In this document: piece after piece, positions 43,335 through 54,560 of the stretch
How positions within the stretch are numbered: position 1 is the first letter of the stretch
Layout: each line of letters opens with the position of its first letter
From: Lepisosteus oculatus
Lineage: Eukaryota; Chordata; Actinopteri; Semionotiformes; Lepisosteidae
Direction: 5' to 3'
Length of the DNA stretch: 64,000 nucleotides
NCBI RefSeq assembly: GCF_040954835.1
Contig: NC_090706.1
Span: 29,273,148 to 29,337,147, forward strand
Notes under the pieces: model-generated
The model's input: the letters and a program-made list of their open reading frames with translations, nothing else
Told to the model about the DNA's origin: nothing
The model's database searches: none
Program-made: the position numbers and the translations under genes

Positions 43335-43945
43335 GGCCTCCCTGCTCTGATCCGGGCACGCTCACGGCTCCCCTGCTCTGGGCCGGGCACACTCACGACT
43401 CCCCTGCTCTGGGCCGGGCACGCTCACGGCTCCCCTGCTCTGGGCCGGGCACGCTCACAGCTCCCCTGCGCTGGGCCGGGCACGCTCACGGCTCCCCTGC
43501 GCTGGGCCGGGCACGCTCACGGCTCCCCTGCTCTGGGCCGGGCACGCTCACGGCTCCCCTGCGCTGGGCCGGGCACGCTCATGGCTCCCCTGCTCTGGGC
43601 CGGGCACGCTCAAGGCTCCCATGTGCTGGGCCGGGCACGCTCACTGCTCCCCTGCGCTGGGCTGGGCACGCTCACGGCTCCCCAGCTCTGGGCCGGGCAC
43701 GCTCAAGGCTCCCATGTGCTGGGCCGGGCACGCTCAAGGCTCCCCTGCGCTGGGCCGGGCACGCTCAAGGCTCCCCTGCGCTGGGCCGGGCACGCTCAAG
43801 GCTCCCCTGCGCTGGGCCGGGCACGCTCAAGGCTCCCCTGCGCTGGGCCGGGCACGCTCACGGCTCCCCTGCGCTGGGCCGGGCACGCTCACGGCTCCCC
43901 TGCACTGGGCTGGGCACGCTCACGGCTCCCCTGCGCACGCTACTG
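43335..43945. repeat. 31-bp GC-rich minisatellite, about 19 copies
   Basis: The unit is GCTGGGCCGGGCACGCTCAC followed by GGCTCCCCTGC. Variants (CTCTGGG/CGCTGGG, CACGG/CAAGG) are grouped in blocks. Each unit contains two CpGs, about 40 overall. As 31 is not a multiple of three, the 237-codon frame cycles through three peptides every 93 bp. Confidence 0.96.
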
Positions 43946-44431
43946 AGCACCACACCTGCCACCTGCGGAGTCGCTCCAGCTCAGCCTTCTCAACGCGGTG
44001 CCGGCGGCGAGAGAGTGTGAAAGAGCCGTGTTTAAATATTAATAGGGCCTTGTTTCATGTGAGCCCGCTAACAAATGAAGGTTAATTTCACCACGGTCTT
44101 CATTTCCAAAACAGTGTAGGCTGAAATTTCCCTATGTAAATAATGCATGGATAGCGTTTTGACTGAATGAGTCTGCGTCTTCCCTCCGTTCCGTGACTGA
44201 CCGTGCTGAAAGACGGGTGCTCTCTGCCCTGGGGACGAGATTCCTGTCCCATCCCATCATACCTCCCAGCTGCTTCCTGTCCCTTAACCCTGCGTAGTCT
44301 CACTCACCCACTTAGCAGTCCACTAGGAATAACAGCACCCAAGAATTAGTGTAATTGAAAATGTTTGTTGGTTGTCTGGTTACTGTGAATTTGGCTTAAC
44401 GTGCTTGGGTTATGGTCGGGCTTGCAGGCTC
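43946..44431. other. Single-copy DNA
   Basis: No recognised feature. Confidence 0.4.
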
Positions 44432-44615
44432 ACGCAGGACAACCTGTAAGACAATAGGACTCACAGTTAGAATACTGCCCAGTCTCACAGGACAACCTGT
44501 AAGACAATAGGACTCACAGTTAGAATACTGCCCAGTCTCACAGGACAACCTGTAAGACAATAGGACTCACAGTTAGAATACCGCCCAGTCTCACAGGACA
44601 ACCTGTAAGACAAGG
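44432..44615. repeat. 53-bp minisatellite, first locus, about 3.4 copies
   Basis: The unit is CTCACAGGACAACCTGTAAG followed by ACAATAGGACTCACAGTTAG and AATACTGCCCAGT. Clearly homologous to the larger array at 49510-50112 (GGACAGCTCGTAAGACAATAAGAC, AGTTAGAATCCTGCCCAG). Confidence 0.95.
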
Positions 44616-45644
44616 AACAAAGGACAGTCTTAAGGCAGGTTGGTTTTCCCTGCTGGCGATGTGTAGTTGCTGTAGCAATCCTGATCAGTATGGGGTGTCT
44701 GTGCTGGGCTGAGGAGACATCTATGGGATTTTGACTCACCTTTTAGGCCATAGGAGTTAAAAGGCCATAGGAAATTCCATCATGAATGATTCCTGATTGG
44801 ACACCTGAGGTTAAATGGAACATGGCTGCTGCTATCTCTCCCTAACTTTTTTTTGTGAACTCTGGTTGAGCCTTGACAGTCGCTGGCTCTAGGGCTGTGT
44901 TTCTGGGCTCGAAGTGCTGACATTGGGGGGTGCACGTCAATGCTCCTTTAGCGTTTTAGGGGTGAGCACTGGACCACATACTGATGAGCACATCCAGCGC
45001 ATTTCAGATGCACATTAGGAATCCTCTTAATGAACAGCAAGAGACATGCAGACTCTGTCGCCTGAATAATCTTGTCAGTTTAACAAGAGCACACATATAT
45101 ATATACATAATTCTTTATCAAGACCTAGTTTCAAAACTTGTTCCTTCGCTTCGTTCTCGTTTTATCAGTTTAAGAATTAATTGGAGGATGATGTATAAAG
45201 CAGGAATCGTTCCTACAGGGCATTCCCTGCGTGATACAAATTGATAGGGATCTGTGAGGCATCAGCTCGTTTCAGTGAAATCGGGGATGTTGGGGAGGGG
45301 GGACATGAAACGGAGCGAGAGAGAGAAGAAAGTTTTGTTTTATCGGCCGCGAAAATATAAATAAATAACTAAATAAAATAATAGCCCAATTAAAGGCCAT
45401 CCGAGGAACGCGCGCAGGGGAGGGGGTGTGAGTGGGAGAATGGCAGAAAGAGTTACTAAGCAGGGCCCAGAGCCAATTACTCCAAGAGATTCCTGCTCCA
45501 GAGGCGCTCGGGGTGAGTGGGAGGGATTCTCCAATTAGAGTGAGCCGGCAGGAGGGGGTTCCCTGCATACAGGAGCCCACACGGCTCTCCACCGGCTGCA
45601 GACAAGCACCTCGCAGTGTCAGGACGCTTGTGGACTCGCTGTGC
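44616..45644. other. Single-copy DNA
   Basis: AT-rich to 45400, including TATATATATACATA near 45095; GC-richer after. Repeat-free 45340-45560 contains CCAATTA twice. No gene recognised. Confidence 0.4.
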
Positions 45645-46115
45645 CCCCACGCTTGCACAAACACACAGGCATGCACACACTCACCTGTGCGTGTACTCGC
45701 ACACGTGCATGCATGTTCCCACAAACACATGCCTGTAAACACACGTGAACACTCACACACATATACACAGGCATGCTTGTACACATACAGTACACGCGTG
45801 CATGTTCACACAAACACATGCAGATGCATGCACACACATACATGCACAAGAAGGAAACATACACACACAAACATGCACATGCACACGCATGTCCATTCAC
45901 AGACATACATATACACATGCATGTACATGCACATGCACACACACAAGCATGCACCCATAAACATGCCGGTTCATGTACACATATGCACATTCACACAAAC
46001 ACATGCATGTGCACACACGCAAAGGCACTTACACGCACACACATACACATACATGCAAACACAAAAGCATAAAAGTGTGCACACGCACTACACATACATG
46101 CACACCTGCACACGC
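45645..46115. repeat. CA-rich ACACATGCA repeat
   Basis: About 470 bp of CACACACATGCATGCACA-like sequence, degenerate, with frequent ATGCA palindromes. The 272-codon plus frame (His/Thr-rich) is an artefact. Confidence 0.9.
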
Positions 46116-46164
46116 ATGCATACTCGATTTGCAGGCATGACTCGATTTGCAATAGAGAGCAAGC

Positions 46165-46300
46165 AGGGGCACATACAGTGCCTTAAACCAGTCCTGGTCC
46201 TGGAGACCCACACACCTGCTGATTCTCATTCCAGCACAGTTACTTACTGAATTGAAGCTTAATCGAACCAACCAGTTGCCTGAGTGGAATGTGAACGTTT
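46165..46300. mobile_element. Possible MITE terminus
   Basis: CCAGTCCTGGTCCTGGAGAC, then CTGCTGATTCTCATTCCAGC and ACTGAATTGAAGCTTAATCG, resembles the same fish MITE end as at 6.2 kb. No opposite end is seen. Confidence 0.4.
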
Positions 46301-47947
46301 TTTTGTTCTACTCACAACTTTGAGATTTTATAAATGCAATAGCGATGGCGCAGTCCAGCGTGTCTAAGAGAAGAACCCAGTCAAACAGTTATTAAGTCAG
46401 CCATGTACCTGAGAGCTGGACTGGAACACTGGCAGGCGTGTGGGGGTCCTGCACCCAGACTGGGAGCGCCTGTCTTACAACAGCGGGGAAACACAAGACT
46501 AGACGGAATGGGATCGGAATGATGTGCTGCTGTCCGGCTGTCCCCTGGGCCTCCGGACTCGGAATTGGCTCTTCTCCGCTCTGGTATTTCCACAACAGCA
46601 CAATGCAGCCCTCATGCCCTGCCAGCCCCCCCCCCCCCGTCCCACAAACAGGACACAGAGTGGGCTTCCTTCTCCCGAGACGAGGCCGCAGAGTGGCAGA
46701 TGGGCGGAGAAGCCCCTTTGATGCAATTAGCGGTATCCGCGGGGAAGGAGCAGCCTTTGGCCGAGCGGCAGCGATGGGCAGTGCCAAGGAGAGCTCCTTC
46801 TCTGGCCCGCGTGCCAACCCCAGCGCTGCCCGCTGCGGCCGCGCTCCCTGGCCGCGCTCCAGAAGAGCCGCGTCCTCGAGTCCCCGGCGCACGCCGAGCG
46901 GAGAAGGCCGCGTTACAGCAAACGCAGGATGCTGGCGCGGAGCACCAGCCAAAAATGGAGTGTGGATTTGAGCAGGGGTGCTGCGGACTGGACTTGGGAA
47001 AAGAGAGCGACGCGGTTGTGTGCCATGCCTCTACCCGTGTCTGGGACCCCCCAGAACAGTGCTTCTCAGTCCTGGGTTTGGGGGATCCCCATGTCTGCAT
47101 GGTTCAGTTCCTTCTGGCTCTTGTGTGTGGCATTTTTGACCGCAAAGCATTCTGGGATATTCTATATAATTGAGCAAAAGTCTAAGCCATCCTTTGCCAG
47201 TAGGTAAACACCAGTACTCACTGGTGCCTGTAACCGATCTGCTTGCTGTTTTAGACTCTTTTCTACACTTAGGACTCGGTCTTAAAAGTACTTCACTAAA
47301 GCCTGTTATTTCCTAACTTTGCAGAACTTTATGCAGTCTCTCCTCAACGTGTTAATAAAGAATTTGTTCCCTCACTTGCTCTACGGGGCTTAACAGGTGA
47401 TCAGCTGACGATGAGCAGACACTGGATCAGACACACTCACAGTGGGAGTGACATTGTATCCCACCAGTGGGAATGACACTGGATCAGACACACCCACAGT
47501 GGGAATGACACTTTTTCCCTCTCCTGGAAGATCATTAGCAGGGGAAACTGTTTTCCAATCCATCTCCCCACCTGTCTCTCTGGCATTCGGCACTTTAAGA
47601 GTGCTCCCCACACTGCTTAGTACTCTGCTTTTTATAACCTCACTGTGCAGTGCTGCTCACAGCAATTAAAGATTAATTACAGGGAATTTAGAGCAATTAC
47701 TGCTTTTGAAATGTACAATTAACTATCACACTGCCTACCGCTTGGTAGCCTTTTCAGTACAATGTAATCAGGCTTTTTATTAGAAGATTCATTCTTGGTA
47801 CATTCTGGAGGAGTAGGGGGTGGGGGGTAGGTATATTCTGCACAATAAAATGTCTTATGAAAGGGTTTATTAAAACACAACCCATACCCCGCTGTGTAGT
47901 GCTCTCAGCCACTCTGCACTCAGTGATCCCCTCTTTATACAGAAATG
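46301..47947. other. Single-copy DNA with CpG-rich block
   Basis: 46680-46930 is CpG-dense; overlapping frames of 160-202 codons on both strands are GC artefacts without recognised homology. 47180-47947 is AT-rich. Confidence 0.4.
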
Positions 47948-48120
47948 CCAGTCTCTGCTGATCTTCCACTGAGACTGCAGCCTGTCTGCGCTGAGCTGAC
48001 AGATCTGTGGGCTCCAGTACACTAACCGGTCTTCAGCTCTGTGGGTGTGTGGAGGAACAGCAGATGTTAATGTTGAGGAGAACCTGACAGTGAGTCAATC
48101 AGATCTGATGGGGAAATGAG
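47948..48120 (+). repeat. Unidentified dispersed repeat, copy 2
   Basis: Inverted relative to 34007-34180 (see that entry). It starts CCAGTCTCTGCTGATCTTCC and ends GGGGAAATGAGATT. The two copies lie about 14 kb apart. Confidence 0.75.
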
Positions 48121-48554
48121 ATTAATAGCTAGAATAACAATACTGGCTTATTTACAGTTTACCTTCAGCTGGTGGGGTCGTGCGTTTAGAGACTCTGATC
48201 TGCTATGGTTAACGTGGTGAGACTGACTGCAGATGTCTCCTCACTCAGCAGACAGAAACCTCCACTTTTTCATTCGCCTTCCATCCAGCTCCTGGTCCAC
48301 TTTCCTGGTCCCGTCGAAAACCTAAAAGGAGGGATCGTGGTGGGCGTAGGAGGTGGCCAAGAGTGCCTGTAGCTGGCTGGCTTTAGAGTCTGCGTGTCTC
48401 ACTCTCTCGCTCTGGTGGTCAAGGCGATTGGTAGACGGCATTGATGGGCTGCTGCCACTGGACTTGCAGAGGGCCATGCTGGAGCTGATACAGCTACACT
48501 GGAACTTCAGAAAACGAGGGGTGTGACTTGTCTGCTAGTTCCGTTTGCTCATTA
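48121..48554. other. Single-copy DNA
   Basis: No recognised feature. Confidence 0.4.
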
Positions 48555-48868
48555 AGTTATCACAATCTAATTGATCCAAGAATCTCATCCAGATGATTCT
48601 TGAAGGACACAAGGGTATCGGTTTCCCCCACATAACTGGGAAGCGAAAGGGATAGCATGTGTAAAACCGAGGGCGGGAGGCACTTCTTTACACAAAGGGT
48701 GGTGGGTGTGTGGAACAAAATGCCCAATAATGTTGTTGAAGGTGATACCCTGGCGTCTTACAAGAGTTGGCTGGTTGAGATCCTCCAATCAGGACAGGAG
48801 GCTCTTCTTTACACAAAGGGTGGTGGGAGTGTGGAACAGGCTGCCCAGCCATGTGGTTGATGGCCTGT
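48555..48868 (+). mobile_element. CR1/L2-type LINE 3' end, duplicated, with inverted terminus
   Basis: 48560-48640 carries the terminal segment in minus orientation (AATCTCATCCAGATGATTCT TGAAGG). 48660-48868 carries two plus-strand units 121 bp apart (48683, 48804), encoding FFTQRVVGVWNKMP and again the WNR-LPSHV segment, with junction CAATCAGGACAGGAGGC. Confidence 0.72.
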
Positions 48869-49509
48869 GACGGGGGAGGGACACGCTGCAGGAACGGAGA
48901 GAACTGTCGGGGTGTCCCAGTCACATCGGGCAGCGCGCCTCCTCGGTCCTGCCTGACTCCTGATGCGACCTCACCGCACAGGGCGGCCAGAAGCACAACG
49001 ACCGCTGCAAAAAGCCTGTGATGTCACGCCAGCCCTGCGAACAGGAAGTGGAGGCGCCTCAGGTTCGACGCAGGCGAGAGCTTGTCAGATCCCCGCGTGA
49101 AAATCACGAGCTGCGGCGCTCCACACACACAGCACAGCGCAGCGCTTGAGAAACCTGAAGCATTTAACTTTTGTATTTCGCTTCCTTAATCTCAGAGGTC
49201 TTGCTGATGAATAATCAAACATGCACCCCAAGTTACCATCCCCTCTCGTCTATAACAGGAGTACCTTGTGTTGCCTTGTGTATAGAAGCTCTGAAATATT
49301 TATGTGCACGGATACTTCTTTTCTGTGCAGAACATTCTTCTGCACTTTGATGGTGTTCTTTATTCATGAGGAGCTGCGCTGTGTTGTGTCAAACTGTGCT
49401 GCAGGTGGCCAGGCAGCTATGCAGCCCGGAGCACTTGAAACACGCTGGAGCAGAGGCACTGACCAACAGACCTGCTGTGGCCTCTTCAGAGGTCTGACCA
49501 CCAGGAATA
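48869..49509. other. Single-copy DNA
   Basis: GC-rich to 49150, then AT-rich. No gene recognised. Confidence 0.4.
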
Positions 49510-50112
49510 CACCTGCCAGGTCTCACAGGACAGCTCAAAAGACAATAAGACACATAGTTAGAATCCTGCCCAGTCTTACAGGACAGCTTATAAGACAATA
49601 AGACAGTTAGAATCCTGCCCAGTCTCGCCGGACAGCTCGTAAGACAATAAGACAGTTAGAATCCTGCTCACTCTTACAGGACAGCTCATAAGACAATAAG
49701 ACACACAGTTAGAATCCTGCCCAGTCTTACAGGACAGCTCATAAGACAATAAGACACACAGTTAGAATCCTGCCCAGTCTTACAGGACAGCTCGTGAGAC
49801 AATAAGACACACAGTTAGAATCCTGCCCAGTCTTACAGGACAGCTCGTGAGACAATAAGACAGTTAGAATCCTGCCCAGTCTCGCCGGACAGCTCGTAAG
49901 ACAATAAGACAGTTAGAATCCTTCTCACTCTTACAGGACAGCTCATAAGACAATAAGACACACAGTTAGAATCCTGCCCAGTCTTACAGGACAGCTCGTG
50001 AGACAATAAGACACACAGTTAGAATCCTGCCCAGTCTTACAGGACAGCTCGTGAGACAATAAGACACACAGTTAGAATCCTGCCCAGTCTTACAGGACAG
50101 CTCATCTGATGC
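49510..50112. repeat. 53/49-bp minisatellite, second locus, about 11.5 copies
   Basis: The unit is TCTTACAGGACAGCTCGTGA followed by GACAATAAGACACACAGTTA and GAATCCTGCCCAG. Four units lack ACAC and are 49 bp. Two of these 49-bp units also carry TCTCGCCGGACAGC and CTCAC endings and occur five units apart, showing duplication of a multi-unit block. Confidence 0.96.
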
Positions 50113-51237
50113 TTCACTGATGCTTTTATCCAAAACGAATTTTTCTTGTATTGCAACGTTACGGTAAGATGGTATAATATCGTCTCTGTTCTCCCCCAGG
50201 AAGGCCGTGATCGCGGCGCTTGATGTGTTCAAATAAATATCTCGGAGCCACACGCCGAGGATCAGAGAAGCGCTCAAGCACAAGCAGCTGTCAGGACCTA
50301 TCACCATGTTCTGGGTTCCAGCTCGTTTGACTAGAGGGGGGTGGGGTCCGATCTCTCAGCTATTTTCTTCCAAACCTTGCCTGCGTGTGTGTCTGGGAGG
50401 AGGCGGGGCTTGTGGACTAAACCACAGAGAACACGCAGACTCCACACAGAAGGGCGCCTGCAGCTGGAATCCAGCCCAGCTCTTCCTACCTGACACATCA
50501 GTGCTGGTGCCAGTCACCTCGGTGCCCCTGTGGTGCCAGGTGAAGGGCAGGTTCAGAAAGCTAAAACAAATCTTATAAAGGGAACAGTACATCTGCCAGA
50601 TCTTGTGCACACCAATGCTTCCTTCCTTTACCTCTTTTCAACCACCTATCTAGCTCCCATCTTGCTATCTCCCTTTTTCCCACCTCTCCACTGACTTGCC
50701 CTTCCCTCTCTCCCTCTCTTCCCTCTCTCCCAGATTCTGCCCGGCTGTTTCGTCAGCCCTGACCTCACTCCCTGACTCAGGCTGACAGCTTATATAATGC
50801 CTGATTGGTTGGGCACAGGGGGATCTTCCTACATTTTAATGACTCATGTTAGACTACTGCACTTCAGCAAGAAGAAGGACAGAAGCACCTTGAATTATTC
50901 ATCCCCACTGCAGAGGAATTCGGACCCAAAGGAAGGACTTGGCACTATTTTTAGGTGTGTACGTACCGCAGTGCAATCTGGGAAGTGCAGTGAGGCAGCC
51001 CCAGGACCGCGCACATCAGGGAAACGGGTGTGTTGAGCTGGCAGCTTGTCTCCTGGAGAGCCCGGAGCTCCTGCTGACTCTGCTCCGCACCAGCACATTC
51101 ACAGAATAGGAGAAGGATAAGGTGAGTATGACAGGCAGCTCAGGTTTAACACCGTCAGAGGGACAACACAGAAATCTTCAAGGACAATGAAAAATAACTT
51201 TCATTTGGTGAGGGGAGGGACCATCACCTAGCTGCCG
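50113..51237. other. Single-copy DNA with a small SINE fragment
   Basis: GAACACGCAGACTCCACACA GAAGG at 50430-50455 is an HE1-like core fragment (minus). 50640-50740 is pyrimidine-rich. No gene is recognised. Confidence 0.4.
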
Positions 51238-51465
51238 ACTGTCCCATCATGAGCTCCACCCAGCTGGTGATTGGGCCATCATGAGCTCCACCCAGCCGGC
51301 GATTGGCCCATCATGAGCTCCACCTGGCTGGTAATTGGCTAGATGTGACCTCCAACTGGTTAGCAATTGGCCATTCGAGACCTCAACCTGGCTCATTGTG
51401 ACCTCCACCCAGCTGGTGATTGGCTCGTTGTCACTGTCACTCAGCTGGTGATTGGCTGAGATTGT
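51238..51465. repeat. About 32-bp minisatellite carrying ATTGG in each unit
   Basis: Units of TGGTGATTGGGCCATCATGA GCTCCACCCAGC and variants, about seven. Nearly every unit holds GATTGG/AATTGG, the reverse complement of the CCAAT box bound by NF-Y. Confidence 0.85.
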
Positions 51466-51704
51466 TGGCCGTTGATCCAGTGTTTGTTTTGCGGATCCTG
51501 ATTAGAGACACTAGCGCCAGGGGGCTCAGATGAGCTCCACTCCTGCATATTGTCTTCTTGTCTACAGCCCCAAGGAGAGCTGGAGGTCTGAGAGTTTCAC
51601 AGCACCTTCTCTTTTGGCTGAAGCAGTGAGAAGATGAGTGGATGGTTTTCACAAGGCTGGCAGGCCCCTGGGCACCGGTCCCCATTCAGGCCACACATTA
51701 AAGT
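51466..51704. other. Single-copy spacer
   Basis: No recognised feature. Confidence 0.4.
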
Positions 51705-52065
51705 AATAATAATTCCTCATACTTATACAGTATAGCGTTTTTCTGGACACTCCACTCAAAGCGCTTCACAGGTAATAGGGATCCCCTCCACCACCATCAA
51801 TGTGCAGCCAGAGTGGACCAGTACACTCACCACACACCAGCTCTTAGTGGGGAGGAGAACGGAGTGATGAAGCCAGTTCATAGATGGGGATTATTAGGAG
51901 GCCATGATGGGTAAAGGCCAGGGGGAAATTTGGCCAGGACGCCAGGGTAACACTCCTTCTCTTTTCGAGAAACGACCTGGGATTTTTATTACCAGAGTCA
52001 GGACCTCAGTTTTACATCTCATCTGAAGGACGGTGCCTTTTTACAGTACAGTGTCCAGACTGGTG
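51705..52065 (-). mobile_element. 5S-SINE family member, body and tail
   Basis: The minus-strand tail (AATAATAATTCCTCATACTT, ATAGCGTTTTTCTGGACACT) is followed by the body (AGAGTCAGGACCTCAGTTTT ACATCTCATCTGAAGGACGG). It reaches the region just 3' of the head, but no 5S sequence remains. Confidence 0.6.
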
Positions 52066-52387
52066 AGCCCCCAAGCAGAGCCGCAGGGAGGTGCCCACAA
52101 ATCTGATCACCGCCTGGGGGGGGGTGCAACTGAGAGCCAGGTCCGCCGAGCGAGTTGATCAGCGTCAGAGGTGTAACTGAGTGTTCTCTGCCACAGTGGA
52201 GGAATTCTAGCCCGGGCCCAGAGGACAATCAGAGCTTTCGCCTCTTCCGGAGATGACAGGATGTGGAGGGGTCTGAAGCTGGGAAACGGGGGGTGGCGTT
52301 TCCCTGTCACATATTATAAATCTGAAGGACAGTGTTCCCAGAACGCAAGAGACCATCGTCGTCTGACCTTTTAACTGCTGGGTGGAG
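52066..52387. other. Single-copy DNA
   Basis: G9 at 52118. No recognised feature. Confidence 0.4.
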
Positions 52388-52680
52388 AGGTGGCTCTGTA
52401 GCTAAGGATCTGCACCTGTGGCTGGGAGGTTGCCAGTTCAAATCCCACAGCCGGCAGTAGAATCCTACTCCGTTGGGCCCCTGAGCAAGGCCCTTAACCC
52501 CAACTGCTCCAGGGGTGCTGTATAAATGGCTGACCCTGCTCTCTGACCCCCAGCTTCTCTCCCTGTCTGTGTGTAATGGCCAATAAAGTGATCTTATCTT
52601 CTTTAAACTGACAGTAAAGCACTTTAAGATGCTACTTTTACTTTTAAAGCCAGTATATAAAATAACGTTGCTGTTTATTA
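52388..52680 (+). mobile_element. tRNA-derived V-SINE, second copy
   Basis: Box A TAGCTAAGGATCTG, box B AGTTCAAATCC (one change each from the 20.9 kb copy), V-domain GAGCAAGGCCCTTAACCCCA, AATAAAGTGATC. Downstream 52613-52675 has AAAGCACTTTAAGATGCTAC and AGTATATAAAATAA, which resembles another LINE-type tail. Closely similar to the 20.9 kb copy. Confidence 0.78.
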
Positions 52681-53319
52681 GTGGTAGTAGTGGCGAATTG
52701 AAGGGGTCTGCATGGTAGCCATCTTCACCATTTCCTCCTTTTTCTGCAGCAATCCTGAAACTCACACGCAAGGCGGAGGGGAATTAAAACCAACGGACTT
52801 ACTGTACCTTCACTCGCTTGGTCCTCCAGCCTGGCAGACCGCTGAGCGCCACGCTCGGGCACGACCCCCTCAGGAGCACTAAAACTCAGTCGCTGGCCTT
52901 TTCTTCGGCTCCTCGACTCCAGACGTCGCCCGGGGCTCGCTTCGCTTTATATGCAAATCGCTCCGGCCCAGCCGCAGAACTCCACGTTAAAGAGCCGAAG
53001 CCCAGCAAGCCGGAAACAACCTGAGACTGATCCGTTGTGAAACAGCAGCCTCCCAGAGTCGGGGTGTCAGCGAGCTCCTGCGCGGGGGCTGGGCGTTTTC
53101 TGGGAATCGCAGCCGACGGCCCGCGGCTCCGCTTCCCCTGGGAACTCGGGAGGGATTCTCGGAGTCTGGGACCAGGAGCCGGGGAGACGAGAAGAAGGAG
53201 AAGGTAGAGGTGAAAGGTCAGGATCCCCCTTTCTGATTCCGCCACCTCAGCGCCATGCGTGGTCTTCCTTTAAAAAAAAACCGCCTCGCTTTCTCTCTCA
53301 GACACGGGCGTCCCCGGTT
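52681..53319. other. CpG island without assignable gene
   Basis: 52840-53180 is CpG-dense, followed by GGAGAAGGTAGAGGTGAAAG. Frames on both strands (68-119 codons) are unrecognised. Confidence 0.4.
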
Positions 53320-53720
53320 AGATGAAGTGTCCTCAAGGACACCGACACAGTCAAACCTGAGGGCTTCTTCAGAGTCAACAGAGAAACCAGAACCAGAGCA
53401 GCATTTAACACCGAGAACAGGAAGCACGTCTTTACACAAAGGGTGGTGGGAGTGTGGAACAAACTGCCGAGCCAGGTTGGTGAAGCGGTTACTCTGGCTT
53501 CCTTCCAAGAATCAGCTAGATGAGATCTTACAGTCAGGCCAGGAGGCACTTCTTTACACTAAGGGTGATGGGAGTGTGGAACAAGCTGCCTAATGCCAAA
53601 ATGCTGGCTTCTTTACAAGGAATAGCTCCAGTAGATAAGATCCTCAGATCAATGAGCCAACTGCCAAACAGATAAGAGGGACAAATGGTCTCCTCTCGTG
53701 TATAACCTTTATAATAGTTT
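53320..53720 (+). mobile_element. CR1/L2-type LINE 3' end, duplicated
   Basis: GGACACCGACACAGTCAAAC and GCTTCTTCAGAGTCAACAGA precede two units about 122 bp apart (53427, 53549) with junction CAGTCAGGCCAGGAGGC. Ends AGATAAGAGGGACAAATGGT CTCCTCTCGTGTATAACCTT, the family's 3' terminus. The frame is broken. Confidence 0.75.
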
Positions 53721-54159
53721 TATTCTTTATGGACATACAGTACTAAAGTCCTTACCAGTAGCCTGCAGGATAACCAGGAGGCTCACCAGCAGCCTGCAAG
53801 AATGATGTATCCCTGGTCCTTGTACAGGAAAAAACTCCCTGTAGGGTTCTGCAAATTGTTTAAAGGAATCAGTGGGGATTTGGGTCCTTAAATCCTAGAG
53901 GATTTCAGTATGCCTTGCAGGAATTCATAAGGCATTTTGTGTGTGGCTGGGATTAGGAGGAAGCCGGTGAGTGGGATACAGGCTGGTAATAAACAGATGC
54001 AGAAACACCTGCAGACCCACAGCAGCAGATGTGCTACAAGTCAGAGAGTAACAGCTCTTTCAGCAACCAGCTCCTGCAGGAAAATCCCATTTGTTTGACA
54101 TCTTTATCCAAGAAGACAGCAGCATCACTGCCCTGTAATCTGTCCTGGTCTCAGCTGGA
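53721..54159. other. Single-copy DNA
   Basis: No recognised feature beyond a short CAGCCTGCA(G/A)GA duplication at 53760-53800. Confidence 0.4.
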
Positions 54160-54560
54160 GCTGGTGGACCAGTAGGTGGCGCTCCTCCTCCCCCAAACCC
54201 CCAGTATGGTGACAGAGCACACCATATTGAGCTGTAGGAGGCGCTGGTCTTCAGATGAGACATTAAATCGAGGTCCTGACTGTTTGGTCAGTGCAGATCC
54301 CAGGGCTGCTGGTAAGAGTGGGGCTGTCACCCCAGTGTCCTGGCTGAACCCCACTCTGGTCTTGTACAGTTTCTCTCTCCTCCCCTGATCTGTGTGTCGT
54401 GGGGCTGCAGGAGAACTGAACCCGACTCTGGTCTTGTACAGTTTCTCTCTGCTCCCCTGATCTGAGTGTCGTGGGGCTGCAGGAGGACTGAACCCGACTC
54501 TGGTCTTGTACAGTTTCTCTCTCCTCCCCTGATCTGTGTGCTGTGGAACTATGGGACTGT
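54160..54560 (+). mobile_element. 5S-SINE-VNTR copy, body plus three VNTR units
   Basis: The body begins GTGGACCAGTAGGTGGCGCT and includes CAGATGAGACATTAAATCGA GGTCCTGACT and CACCCCAGTGTCCTGGCTGA. It leads directly into the 72-bp VNTR (54344-54545). It joins the body shared with the 34.7 kb full-length 5S-SINE to the VNTR in one uninterrupted copy. The head is missing or unrecognisable. Confidence 0.65.
54344..54545. repeat. 72-bp VNTR, about 2.8 copies
   Basis: Units of CTGAACCCCACTCTGGTCTT GTACAGTTTCTCTCTCCTCC CCTGATCTGTGTGTCGTGGG with point variants (CCCGACTC, CTGCTCCC). Confidence 0.95.

Noticed and set aside
43233..43946. 237-codon Gly/Ala/Arg-rich frame
   Set aside because: The 31-bp array cycles through three frames; no independent support.
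45432..46250. 272-codon His/Thr-rich frame
   Set aside because: Runs through a degenerate CA repeat; low complexity only.
46392..47173. 160-202 codon overlapping frames
   Set aside because: Same reasoning: GC-rich single-copy DNA, no homology recognised, several frames open at once.
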